From Halanaerobium saccharolyticum (GTDB lineage Bacteria > Bacillota > Halanaerobiia > Halanaerobiales > Halanaerobiaceae): a DNA stretch of 33,161 nt. Positions 8,701 through 15,261 of this stretch are shown one piece after another. The stretch lies in contig NZ_QAXS01000035.1 of the NCBI RefSeq assembly GCF_003053565.1, positions 1-33,161 on the forward strand. Direction: 5' to 3'. The notes under the pieces are model-generated. The model saw nothing but the letters and a program-made list of their open reading frames with translations. It did no database searches and was not told where the DNA came from. The first letter of the stretch is position 1, and the number at the start of each line of letters is the position of its first letter. A program made the translations under genes and the position numbers.

Positions 8701-9558
8701 AATTTAAAAAGCTGCAGCAGAGAGAAATCTTTTAATTCAAAAATACAGATTGCCAGACCTAAGGTGTTCATTCCAGTTTTCCCGGGAACGAACTGTGAAT
8801 ATGACACTGCAAGACAGTTTAGAGAAGCAGGGGCAGATATTGAAACCTTTATCTTCAAAAATCTGGAGCCAGAACAGATAGAAAAATCAATTGCAGAAAT
8901 GACAGCAAAAATAGAACAATCTCAAATCATAGCAATCCCTGGAGGCTTTAGTGCCGGTGATGAGCCCGACGGTTCAGGTAAATTTATTGCCACGGTCTTT
9001 AGAAACCCGGAGATTAAAGAAGCAGTTATGAGCTTATTAAATAATCGGGATGGATTGATGCTTGGTATCTGTAACGGCTTTCAGGCGCTGGTTAAACTCG
9101 GACTATTGCCCTATGGAGAAATTAGAGAGCTGAGTGAAGATTCTCCAACTTTAACTTACAATACTATTGGCCGTCATGTTTCACAGATGGTAAATACCAG
9201 AATTGTTTCCAATAATTCTCCCTGGTTGAGCAATCTCAAGGTAGGAGATATTCACTCGATTCCAGTTTCTCACGGGGAGGGAAGATTTGTTGCTTCCCCT
9301 GAAATGATCAGAGAACTAGAAAAAAATGGGCAAATCGTGACTCAATATGTTGATCTTAAAGGTAAGCCAACAATGGAGATACCCTATAATCCTAATGGTT
9401 CTCTGGCAGCTGTGGAAGGAATCTGCAGTCCAGACGGCAGAGTTTTAGGCAAGATGGGACATTCTGAACGGATCGGGAGAAATGTAGCTAAAAATATTAT
9501 CGGTAAAAAAGATCAGATGCTCTTTAAAGCTGGAGTAGATTATTTTAAACAGAAATAG
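5740..9558 (+). CDS. purL: Phosphoribosylformylglycinamidine synthase, single-chain PurL
   Basis: This 1272-residue enzyme carries out the ATP- and glutamine-dependent conversion of FGAR to FGAM, step four of de novo purine synthesis. It is the long single-chain form, with the PurS-like N-terminus, two AIR-synthase-like catalytic halves and a C-terminal class I glutamine amidotransferase in one polypeptide. Visible motifs include LDTYWSDHCRHTTF, FKNETHNHPTEIEPYGGAATCLGG, DFGAGGVSVAIGELAD and IGGKDSMSGTF. The amidotransferase begins near residue 1007. Its Cys nucleophile is in GICNGFQAL (about residue 1111) and its His/Glu pair is in MGHSER (about 1241/1243). It starts at GTG 5740 after AAAGGGG. 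No other pur gene is adjacent. The stop codon TAG is the first triplet of a 62-bp repeat. Confidence 0.97.
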   Translation: MADKIRRVFVEKKEGFAVQAEELLHDFRESLGLEHLEGLRLLNRYDITDISDSAYQEACATILAELPVDLIYQEDFEAAAGEKIFAVEYLPGQYDQRADSAEQCIQILNNDEKPTVRVAQIFILKGKLSEKEVEKIKDYYINPVDSREAKLEKPETLEMQYKLPEKVDIIDGFLEADEAGLNEILAELGLAMSMADLKHTQHYFRDQEKRNPTITEIRVLDTYWSDHCRHTTFLTKIEDVEIEESDFTRAIKETYQEYLAGRQKIYQGKEKDICLMDIALMGMKELRAAGKLNDLELSNEVNAASIEITVDVDGRDEDWLLMFKNETHNHPTEIEPYGGAATCLGGAIRDPLSGRSYVYQAMRVTGAGDPRTPIAETLEGKLPQKKIVQEASDGYSSYGNQIGLATGMVNEIYNERYLAKHMEIGAVIAAAPKENVVRGEALAGDIVVLLGGKTGRDGCGGATGSSKVHTEDSIEESSAEVQKGNPPTERKIQRLFRNPEVSRKIKVCNDFGAGGVSVAIGELADALEIDLNAVPKKYEGIDGTELAISESQERMAVVIDAQDVDQFIELAAEENLEATVVAEVKDHRRLIMEWNGDQIVNLSRDFLDTNGATQKTKVKVTEPDPEENYFKNAALKRLDQAADLKEKWLENLADINVASQKGLVEKFDSSIGAGSVTMPFGGKYQLTPTQTMTAKIPLVEGETNAGSVMSHGYDSKLTTWSPFHGALYAVIESVAKIAAAGGDYSKIRFTFQEYFERLRQNPERWGKPFSALLGAYKAQKDFGLPAIGGKDSMSGTFHEIDVPPTLVSFAVDTVNVNDIISPEFKEAESQLVYLPAERGEDELPNIEKLKANYSRVKELITKKKIQAASAVTIGGLAEAVSKMSFGNKIGAEITAELSPGELFSPEYGALILELDSQAEVEKLFEGLDYRVIGKTTAEETLKIKEIEIPLTEALKSWQQPLEKVYKTDVPEDEIKDLRSPKLEKELLNLKSCSREKSFNSKIQIARPKVFIPVFPGTNCEYDTARQFREAGADIETFIFKNLEPEQIEKSIAEMTAKIEQSQIIAIPGGFSAGDEPDGSGKFIATVFRNPEIKEAVMSLLNNRDGLMLGICNGFQALVKLGLLPYGEIRELSEDSPTLTYNTIGRHVSQMVNTRIVSNNSPWLSNLKVGDIHSIPVSHGEGRFVASPEMIRELEKNGQIVTQYVDLKGKPTMEIPYNPNGSLAAVEGICSPDGRVLGKMGHSERIGRNVAKNIIGKKDQMLFKAGVDYFKQK

Positions 9559-9617
9559 ACAAATACTGACAGGTTCCGGGTGGGTGAACACAAATAAACA
9601 TAAATGAACAGAAACGA
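9556..9617 (+). repeat. Dispersed 62-bp repeat, copy A
   Basis: This copy begins at the purL stop codon and matches copy B (10090-10151) without gaps over 62 bases, at roughly 70-75% identity by eye. Shared blocks are TAGACAAA, TGACAGGTTC, a GGTG.GTG core, CATAAA and AAACGA. The second half has a loose 10-12-base periodicity of CAxAAA units. Its function is unknown. Confidence 0.65.
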
Positions 9618-9655
9618 TAACTGAAAAGAATAAATTCAATTAAATTCATATTTCC

Positions 9656-9681
9656 TTCACATTTCTCCTTTATGATATAAT
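9656..9681 (+). promoter_or_regulatory. Extended -10 promoter for the SHOCT-type gene
   Basis: TATAAT at 9676-9681 is preceded by TG one base upstream (TGATATAAT), an extended -10. The -35 region is weak (TTCACA at 9656-9661, spacer only 14), as is common for extended -10 promoters. Confidence 0.5.
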
Positions 9682-9721
9682 TAAAGCAAAATACTCAAGA
9701 TTAAAAAGGAGCAGTGATAAT

Positions 9722-10021
9722 ATGTTTAGATTTGGTCCGATGGGTAGATTTGGCCACATGGGATTTAATAACTTTTGGGGAGGTGGAGAATTTATGATGT
9801 TTTTCTGGATCATTATTCTGGCAGCGGTGATTTATTTTATTGTTCAAAAAAGTAATGAAAATAAAAATTACAGTCAGCGAAATAATAATTCCAACTACAA
9901 TGAGCACCAGCTGAGCAGTAATCATCGAGATAGTGCAGAAGAAACTGCCCGTAATCGTTATGCTAAAGGTGAGATTTCAAAAGAAGAATTTGATGAAATC
10001 ATTAGGAATCTGAGAAGGTAA
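9722..10021 (+). CDS. Small single-span membrane protein with C-terminal SHOCT domain
   Basis: This protein of 99 residues starts with a Gly/Phe/Met-rich segment (FRFGPMGRFGHMGFNNFWGGG). One hydrophobic helix follows at about residues 25-41 (MMFFWIIILAAVIYFIV), then an Asn/Ser/Gln-rich linker. It ends in a SHOCT (short C-terminal) motif, ARNRYAKGEISKEEFDEII. SHOCT proteins are often small membrane or stress-related oligomers, but no biochemical role is known for this one. It starts at ATG 9722 behind AAGGAG (9706-9711). It has its own promoter and terminator, so it forms a single-gene unit, bracketed by the two 62-bp repeats. Confidence 0.8.
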   Translation: MFRFGPMGRFGHMGFNNFWGGGEFMMFFWIIILAAVIYFIVQKSNENKNYSQRNNNSNYNEHQLSSNHRDSAEETARNRYAKGEISKEEFDEIIRNLRR

Positions 10022-10039
10022 ATTATATAAAATAATTAG

Positions 10040-10079
10040 AAAGCAGTTTTAATTCTTGCAAAAGAATTGGACTGCTTTT
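10040..10079 (+). terminator. Rho-independent terminator
   Basis: AAAGCAGT (10040-10047) pairs with ACTGCTTT (10071-10078), and AATTCTT (10051-10057) pairs with AAGAATT (10062-10068). Ts follow the stem. It ends the SHOCT-type gene. Confidence 0.8.
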
Positions 10080-10089
10080 CTGCTATTTT

Positions 10090-10151
10090 TAGACAAAAAT
10101 TGACAGGTTCACGGTGCGTGTACATAAACGAGCATAAACAGGCACAAACGA
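10090..10151 (+). repeat. Dispersed 62-bp repeat, copy B
   Basis: This is the same orientation and length as copy A at 9556-9617. Like copy A it lies directly after the end of one transcription unit and directly before the promoter of the next. Confidence 0.65.
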
Positions 10152-10155
10152 AAGG

Positions 10156-10184
10156 TGTACATTAAGTTACAAAAATAGTATAAT
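10156..10184 (+). promoter_or_regulatory. Promoter for the diguanylate cyclase gene
   Basis: TATAAT at 10179-10184 has TGTACA at 10156-10161 exactly 17 bases upstream. The -35 is imperfect but the spacing is ideal. It begins five bases after repeat copy B. Confidence 0.5.
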
Positions 10185-10234
10185 AAAGTTAAATATAAGT
10201 GAAATTGTAAGCTTAGTAGAGAGGAGATTAGCTG

Positions 10235-11122
10235 ATGGGCCTTGAATTAGAACAGTATAAATTGATTGTAGAAAACACGCCCAATTTAATCTGGGTTTCT
10301 GGTGTAGATGCCAAATGTTATTACTTTAATCAGACCTGGCTTGAGTTTAGAGGGCGCAGTTTAGGTGAGGAGTATGGAAATGGCTGGTTTGAGGATGGGG
10401 TTCATCCCGATGATAAAGAAAAGTGTATGGAAATTTATTTAAATAATTTTAATAAAAAACAGCGATTTAATATGGTTTATCGCCTGCAGAGGTCTGATGG
10501 AGAATACCGCTGGATTGATGATACGGGAGCTCCATTTTATGATCAGGCAGGTAAATTTGCTGGATTTGTAGGCAGCTGTGTTGATATTACTGAGAGGATC
10601 AGAGGACAGCAGTATAAGGAGCGGGCCACCCGTGATGGTTTAATAGGAATTTTTAACCGCCAGTACTTTTTCGATTTAATGCAGGAAGAATATTATAAAT
10701 CAATTGAAAATCAAAATCCACTTTCAGTAATTATGTTTGATGTTGATAAATTTAAAGAAATCAATGATAATTATGGACATTTAATTGGAGATCAGGTATT
10801 ACAGAAAATCACAGAAGCGGTTAATGAAGTTATTCGTAATTTCGATTTTTTTGCCCGCTATGGGGGCGATGAATTTGTCGTTGGGCTGCCAGGCACAGAT
10901 ATAATGGCTGCTAATAAGGTAGCACTTCGGATTCTTGATAACATTGAAAACATTAAAATTGAGGAGGCAGCAGAACTAAAGATTGCCTGCAGTATTGGAA
11001 CTGTAACCTTAAAAAAAGAAAAAAACATTGAAGAATTAATCGATAAAGCTGATAAAGCTTTATATAAATGTAAAAACAATGGCGGTAATTGCGTGGTCAG
11101 TTTTAACCACGAATTTGCCTAA
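10235..11122 (+). CDS. PAS-GGDEF diguanylate cyclase
   Basis: This protein of 295 residues is predicted soluble. A PAS domain covers about residues 5-120 (IVENTPNLIWVSG, then HPDDKEKCMEIY and the PAC-type YRWIDDTGAPFYDQAGKFAGFVGSCVDITE). A GGDEF domain follows. The active-site loop is intact, RYGGDEFVV (GGDEF about 210-214). An RxxD allosteric inhibition site, RNFD at about 201-204, sits the canonical five residues before it. It should therefore make cyclic-di-GMP from two GTP and be subject to product inhibition. The PAS ligand is not predictable. No EAL/HD-GYP domain or transmembrane helix is present. It starts at ATG 10235 behind GAGGAG. Confidence 0.93.
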   Translation: MGLELEQYKLIVENTPNLIWVSGVDAKCYYFNQTWLEFRGRSLGEEYGNGWFEDGVHPDDKEKCMEIYLNNFNKKQRFNMVYRLQRSDGEYRWIDDTGAPFYDQAGKFAGFVGSCVDITERIRGQQYKERATRDGLIGIFNRQYFFDLMQEEYYKSIENQNPLSVIMFDVDKFKEINDNYGHLIGDQVLQKITEAVNEVIRNFDFFARYGGDEFVVGLPGTDIMAANKVALRILDNIENIKIEEAAELKIACSIGTVTLKKEKNIEELIDKADKALYKCKNNGGNCVVSFNHEFA

Positions 11123-11144
11123 ACAGCTTAATTTCTGCTATAAT
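11115..11144 (+). promoter_or_regulatory. Extended -10 promoter for the CofE-like/DegV pair
   Basis: TGCTATAAT at 11136-11144 is an extended -10 and TTGCCT at 11115-11120 is a fair -35 (spacer 18). The -35 overlaps the last codons of the GGDEF gene. Confidence 0.55.
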
Positions 11145-11192
11145 ATAATTTGGTGTTAAATAAATTTTAAAAATTTTTTGAGGTGAAAATTA

Positions 11193-12374
11193 ATGAGAAC
11201 GGTTGGTACTGAAGTAAGAGGAATTAGGGCTCCAATAGTCAAGGAAGGCGATCAGCTGATAGATATTGTTGTTGATTCACTCAAGCAGTCAATCAAAGAA
11301 GAGGGTATTGAACTTCGTGACCGGGATGTTTTAGGCATTACCGAATCCTTAGTCGCCAGAGCTCAGGGAAATTATATTGACATTGATGATATTGCAGCGG
11401 AAATTGAGGAGAAATTTGAAGGAGATTCAATCGGGATTGTTTTTCCAATTTTGAGCAGAAACCGCTTTTCTATGATTTTAAAAGGAATCGCCCGCAGTGG
11501 TAAGAAAATTTTTCTGCAGTTAAGTTATCCCAATGATGAGGTGGGCAATCCACTTTTAGATGCCCGCAAGCTTTACGATTTGAAAATTGACAGTTATCAA
11601 CATGTAATTGAAGAAGAGGAGTACTATGAGAAGTTTGGAGATTTTAAACATCCTTTTACAGGTGTCAATTATGTAGATTTATATAAAGAAATTGCTGCCG
11701 AAACAGAGATTGAAATTATTGCAGCCAATCAGCCGGAAAGTATTTTAGATTATACAGATCAGGTTATAGCAGCTGATATTCATACTCGCGAGCGGACAAA
11801 AGAGATTTTAAAAGAAAATGGTGCCCAAAAGGTGATTGGACTTGATGAGATCTGTAATCAGGATCACGGTAAAGGCTATAATCCTCAATTTGGGCTTTTA
11901 GGTTCAAATAAGGCTTCAGATAAAAAGTTAAAACTTTTTCCAAAAGACGGAGAGCAGTTTGTAGAAGCTGTACAAAAAGAAATTAAAGAGTTCAGCGGTA
12001 AAGAAGTTGAAGTTATGATTTATGGAGATGGTGCTTTTAAGGATCCAGCAGCCAAAATTTGGGAACTTGCTGATCCAGTTGTCTCCCCAGCTTATACTAA
12101 GGGACTTGAAGGAACACCAAACGAAGTTAAGCTAAAATATCTGGCAGATAATGACCTCAAAGATTTAAAAGGAGAAGAGCTGCTTCAGGCCATGAAGGAT
12201 GAAATCAAGGAAAAAGAAGCAGATTTAACTGCCAATATTAAATCTCAGGGAACAACTCCCCGAAGACTAACAGATTTACTGGGAAGTTTATGTGATCTTG
12301 TCAGCGGCAGTGGGGATAAGGGAACTCCAATTATTTTAATTCAGGGCTATTTTGACAGTCTGGCAGATGAATAA
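11193..12374 (+). CDS. Coenzyme F420-0:L-glutamate ligase-like (CofE/FbiB-N family) protein
   Basis: This 393-residue protein resembles the F420 gamma-glutamyl ligase family. It starts with the family opening TEVRGIRAPIVKEGD...DIV, followed by DRDVLGITESLVARAQG. True CofE enzymes are about 250 residues and add glutamate to F420-0 using GTP. This longer clostridial type carries extra C-terminal sequence (GDGAFKDPAAKIWELADPVVSPAYTKGL and a terminal LIQGYFDS). F420 is not expected in this kind of bacterium and no other F420 gene is near, so the real substrate may differ, for example another glutamylated cofactor. It starts at ATG 11193 after GAGGTG. The degV gene follows by 45 bases. Confidence 0.75.
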   Translation: MRTVGTEVRGIRAPIVKEGDQLIDIVVDSLKQSIKEEGIELRDRDVLGITESLVARAQGNYIDIDDIAAEIEEKFEGDSIGIVFPILSRNRFSMILKGIARSGKKIFLQLSYPNDEVGNPLLDARKLYDLKIDSYQHVIEEEEYYEKFGDFKHPFTGVNYVDLYKEIAAETEIEIIAANQPESILDYTDQVIAADIHTRERTKEILKENGAQKVIGLDEICNQDHGKGYNPQFGLLGSNKASDKKLKLFPKDGEQFVEAVQKEIKEFSGKEVEVMIYGDGAFKDPAAKIWELADPVVSPAYTKGLEGTPNEVKLKYLADNDLKDLKGEELLQAMKDEIKEKEADLTANIKSQGTTPRRLTDLLGSLCDLVSGSGDKGTPIILIQGYFDSLADE

Positions 12375-12419
12375 GCTTTTTACTTTAAATTTAAGTCAAA
12401 GATAGAAGGAGAAAAGATA

Positions 12420-13274
12420 ATGAAAGAAAAAATTGCAGTTGTAACTGACAGCACATCTGATTTAACTAAAGAGGATTTAGAAAAGTATGGGATTAAATCA
12501 ATTCCCTTAAAGGTTATTTACAGTGATGGTCAGTACCATGATCGAGTTGATATAACTCCAGCAGAGGTTTATGAGAGTTTTGAAAGGGAAATCCCAACCA
12601 CTTCTATGCCTTCACCTCAGGAAATTATGGATGTTTATAATGAGCTTAAGGATGAAGGTTATACACACATTATTTCTATTCATATTTCAAGTGGACTTTC
12701 TGCAACCTACAGTAACTGTATGATGGTTGCAGATCAAATTGAAGGGATAGAAGTAGAAGTAGTTGATTCAAAAATGCTCTCTAAGGGTCTAGGTAGGCTT
12801 GTGATGTATACAAATTCTCTAGTTGAAAAAGGAGAATTAAGCTTTGCTGAAATTATTAAAAAGACTGAAGCCAAAAAGGATAAGATTGAAGTCTTTTTTG
12901 TGGTAGAAACTCTCAAGTATCTCAAAAAGGGTGGCCGAATTGGTAAAGTTTCAGGTACTATTGCTGAATTTTTAAATATCAAGCCAATCATTGCCATTGA
13001 GGAAGAGGGCGAATATTTCACTTTTGATAAAGTTAGAGGCCGCAGTCGTTCACTGAAGAAAATGTATTCGATTATTAAAGATAAAATAGAAGAGGGTAAA
13101 GAATATGTTGTTGATGTCATGAATGCAGTAGCTGAGGAAGAAGCAAAGGGGCTTTTAGATAAGTTTAAGGATCTCAAACAGGTTAAAGAGACTTATTTCA
13201 GTGAGATCAGTCCTGTAATGGTTGTCCATACTGGCCCTGGTTTAATAGGTGTTGTTTTAACAGAGATGGATTAA
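12420..13274 (+). CDS. DegV-family fatty-acid-binding protein
   Basis: This 284-residue DegV protein opens with VVTDSTSDL, the fatty-acid/phosphate site. It also has TSMPSPQEIMDVY, HISSGLSATYSN, VVDSKMLSKGLG and FVVETLKYLKKGGRIGK. DegV/FakB proteins bind single fatty acids and, where studied, present them to the FakA kinase for phosphorylation and phospholipid synthesis. No FakA (DAK-like) gene is nearby. It starts at ATG 12420 behind AGAAGGAG. The upstream CofE-like gene is probably in the same operon, and a terminator follows. Confidence 0.92.
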   Translation: MKEKIAVVTDSTSDLTKEDLEKYGIKSIPLKVIYSDGQYHDRVDITPAEVYESFEREIPTTSMPSPQEIMDVYNELKDEGYTHIISIHISSGLSATYSNCMMVADQIEGIEVEVVDSKMLSKGLGRLVMYTNSLVEKGELSFAEIIKKTEAKKDKIEVFFVVETLKYLKKGGRIGKVSGTIAEFLNIKPIIAIEEEGEYFTFDKVRGRSRSLKKMYSIIKDKIEEGKEYVVDVMNAVAEEEAKGLLDKFKDLKQVKETYFSEISPVMVVHTGPGLIGVVLTEMD

Positions 13275-13336
13275 TATAGATTAGATAGTCAGGCTAATCA
13301 CAGTATAAAATTATTTAGATAATATTATTATGACTC

Positions 13337-13367
13337 AAAGAGCAGTCTTACAGGGCTGTTCTTTTTT
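13337..13367 (+). terminator. Rho-independent terminator after degV
   Basis: AAAGAGCAGTCT (13337-13348) pairs with GGGCTGTTCTTT (13353-13364) using some G-U pairs, with a four-base loop and a T-tail to 13367. Confidence 0.8.
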
Positions 13368-13377
13368 GCTTTTATAC

Positions 13378-13421
13378 TTGACAAGAGAGCTCATCTTTAC
13401 TATAATTGAAAATAGTAATCA
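13378..13421 (+). promoter_or_regulatory. Consensus promoter and operator-like site of the mini-protein gene
   Basis: TTGACA (13378-13383) and TATAAT (13401-13406) match sigma-A consensus exactly with a 17-base spacer. AGTAATCA at 13414-13421 starts seven bases after the -10, as it also does in the peroxiredoxin promoter. The two spacers share AGCTCAT and TTTAC blocks. Confidence 0.85.
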
Positions 13422-13448
13422 ATATCATAAAATTGAGGAGTGAGTAAA

Positions 13449-13619
13449 ATGGCTAAAAAGAATAAAGAACAATTCAAGTGGGCCGACAGTCAGGTATTTG
13501 ATTATGAGGTAATTAAACATCCAGAAAAAAATAAGTCTCATCTTGAAGAAAGAAAAGAACTAATTAAGCAGGGAGAAGTAGAATGTTCTGAATGGTGGTT
13601 ATGTTGGAGAAAACATTAA
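13449..13619 (+). CDS. 56-residue free-standing homologue of a peroxiredoxin C-terminal tail
   Basis: This gene was read directly from the sequence. It starts at ATG 13449 behind GAGGAG and encodes 56 residues ending at TAA 13617-13619. Residues 11-52 align without a gap to residues 175-216 of the peroxiredoxin encoded just downstream. By hand count 22 of 42 positions are identical, including HP..NKSH, GE.EC and WWLC. The two Cys of ECSEWWLC (C46, C52) match C210 and C216 of the peroxiredoxin, the pair used for resolution in archaeal-type Prx6 enzymes. It lacks the thioredoxin fold and the peroxidatic Cys. It has its own consensus promoter, ribosome site and terminator, so it looks like a functional gene rather than debris. 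Function is unknown; a redox partner, regulator or decoy of the peroxiredoxin is possible. Confidence 0.85.
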   Translation: MAKKNKEQFKWADSQVFDYEVIKHPEKNKSHLEERKELIKQGEVECSEWWLCWRKH

Positions 13620-13656
13620 TGGAAAGAAATATAAAATTTAAAATCCTTTATTAAAG

Positions 13657-13691
13657 ACTCTTTTAGTGTCCAAAGCTAAAAGAGTTTTTTT
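13657..13691 (+). terminator. Rho-independent terminator after the mini-protein gene
   Basis: ACTCTTTTAG (13657-13666) pairs perfectly with CTAAAAGAGT (13676-13685), followed by a run of seven Ts. It separates the mini-protein transcript from that of the peroxiredoxin. Confidence 0.9.
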
Positions 13692-13714
13692 ATGTAAAAA
13701 TTTAAAATAAGTTC

Positions 13715-13763
13715 TTGACAAAAGCTCATAATTTACCTATAATTAATAACAGTAATCATTACT
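13715..13763 (+). promoter_or_regulatory. Consensus promoter and palindromic operator of the peroxiredoxin gene
   Basis: TTGACA (13715-13720) and TATAAT (13738-13743) are consensus with a 17-base spacer. AGTAATCATTACT at 13751-13763 is a perfect 6-1-6 palindrome placed at the expected transcription start. Its size and AT-rich half-sites recall Fur/PerR-family boxes, and PerR control of peroxiredoxins is well established in Firmicutes. The regulator assignment here is inferred. Confidence 0.75.
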
Positions 13764-13798
13764 AATAAATAAATTAATTAAAAGGAGTGGATTTAATA

Positions 13799-14467
13799 AT
13801 GCAAGAACAAAAATCAATGCCGTTAATTGGAGACAAATTTCCAGAATTAGAGGTAACTACAACTCAGGGGACTATGAACTTACCAGAAGATTATGAGGGA
13901 AAATGGTTTGTATTATTTAGTCATCCTGCTGACTTTACACCAGTCTGCACAACTGAATTTGTATCATTTCAGAAAAGATATGATGAATTTAGAGAATTAA
14001 ATACAGAGTTAATTGGTCTAAGTATTGACCAGGTATTCAGTCACTTAAAGTGGGAAGAATGGATTGAAGAAGAAATTGGTGAAACAATTGAATTTCCAAT
14101 CATTGCTGATGGAACTGGTGATGTAGCAAGAGAAATTGGTTTATTACATACAGCAAGTAAAACCCAGACTGTACGAGCTGTATTTATTGTAGATCCAGAG
14201 GGAACAATTAGAGCTATCCTTTATTATCCAGCTGAACTGGGTAGAAATATGGATGAAATTTTAAGAATGATTAAAGGCTTTAAAAAAGCTGAAGAAGAAA
14301 ATGTAGCAATTCCTGCTAATTGGCCAAACAATGAGATTATGGATGATCATGTGATTCTGCATCCGGCAAGTAATAAATCTCATATCGAAAAGCGTAGAGA
14401 GCAGATTGAAAATGGAGAAATCGAATGCTATGACTGGTGGTTATGCCACAAAGCTCCTAAAAAATAA
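13799..14467 (+). CDS. Peroxiredoxin, Prx6-like (archaeal-type) with C-terminal cysteine pair
   Basis: This 222-residue peroxidase reduces hydrogen peroxide and organic peroxides. The peroxidatic Cys is C50 in [13 protein letters not shown], with the family's P-x-x-x-T-x-x-C pattern. The long C-terminal arm ends in ECYDWWLC with C210 and C216. In the Aeropyrum-type enzymes of this family a Cys pair at nearly the same positions and spacing resolves the sulfenic acid. The track-style GTG at 13787 overlaps the AAAGGAG ribosome site, so ATG 13799 is the start. It is a single-gene unit with a consensus promoter, an operator-like palindrome and a strong terminator. No dedicated reductase gene is adjacent, though a tail paralogue is encoded just upstream. 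Confidence 0.95.
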   Translation: MQEQKSMPLIGDKFPELEVTTTQGTMNLPEDYEGKWFVLFSHPADFTPVCTTEFVSFQKRYDEFRELNTELIGLSIDQVFSHLKWEEWIEEEIGETIEFPIIADGTGDVAREIGLLHTASKTQTVRAVFIVDPEGTIRAILYYPAELGRNMDEILRMIKGFKKAEEENVAIPANWPNNEIMDDHVILHPASNKSHIEKRREQIENGEIECYDWWLCHKAPKK

Positions 14468-14485
14468 ATAAATTGATAATTTGTT

Positions 14486-14526
14486 AAGCATCTTTTCTGT
14501 TTAATTACAGGAAAGGTGCTTTTTTT
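14486..14526 (+). terminator. Rho-independent terminator after peroxiredoxin
   Basis: AAGCATCTTTTCTGT (14486-14500) pairs with ACAGGAAAGGTGCTT (14507-14521), with two G-U pairs and a six-base loop. Ts run to 14526. Confidence 0.9.
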
Positions 14527-14610
14527 CTTTTAAAAAAGGAATTTTAATAGCTATCCCGAAAAATTAATATAGTTAATAAAATAACTTAAAAATATTACTG
14601 GAGGAAACTG

Positions 14611-15242
14611 ATGTTTAAAAATCATAAAAAAACAATTGCAAAATTAAAAGATAAGATAATTTGGAATCAAGAAATAAAAGCAGCTTTAGTCTGTGGCTCA
14701 GTTGCCCACGGATTTGAAAGAGAAAATTCTGATTTAGATGTGATGTTTATTATTAGCAAAGAGGATTATATTAAAAGAAAAAAGAGAGGAGAGCTTACAT
14801 ATTTTGATCAGGAATTAGCAGTAGCCCCAACGGAATATATTGATGGTAAATATATAAGTTTAGATTTTTTGCTCAATTTGAGGCCTGGAAGTGGTATTCA
14901 GAAGAGGCAATTAAGCTAAATAATAAGTATCTGCTTAATAGGGCGGCTAATAATCTGGTTCTATTTGGAGGACGTTTAATTTTAGCAGAAAATGAATGTC
15001 TCTACCCTTTTCACAAGTGGTTTTTAAGAGCTTTAGCTGAAATTGAGGCTAAACCAGAAGATTTGATGAAAACTATTGATGATTTAATGCGCGCCCCCGA
15101 TAAAAAATTAGTAGAAAAATTTTATCAGGATGTTAAAGCCTATAGAGTCTGGGTAGACTCAGATATAAACTGGCCTCATAAATTTATGCTGGATACAGAA
15201 TTGACCTGGCTGGAGGATAAAACTCCAGTGGCTGACTTATAA
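14611..15242 (+). pseudogene. Nucleotidyltransferase-domain protein, frameshifted at a T6 run
   Basis: The first frame (14611-14919) has the minimal nucleotidyltransferase motif, CGSVAHGFERENSDLDVMFI (Gly-Ser...Asp-x-Asp). It then loses sense after YISLDF. From about 14871 the frame one base back is clearly coding to TAA 15240-15242, for example EAWKWYSEEAIKLNN, then WFLRALAEIEAKPEDLM and VWVDSDINWPHKFMLD. Together they would give about 210 residues of an aminoglycoside-adenylyltransferase/MNT-like family. The junction is TTTTTT at 14865-14870; one more T restores the frame. The sequence T_TTT_TTG there is also a legal -1 slippery heptamer. A disrupted gene or a homopolymer sequencing error is most likely, with slippage as the alternative. 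It starts at ATG 14611 behind GGAGG. Confidence 0.8.
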
Positions 15243-15261
15243 TAGATAAAGGGAGAGAGTG

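Noticed and set aside
11193-12374. True F420 biosynthesis enzyme
   Set aside because: Longer than CofE, and no other F420 gene is visible; only a family-level call is justified.
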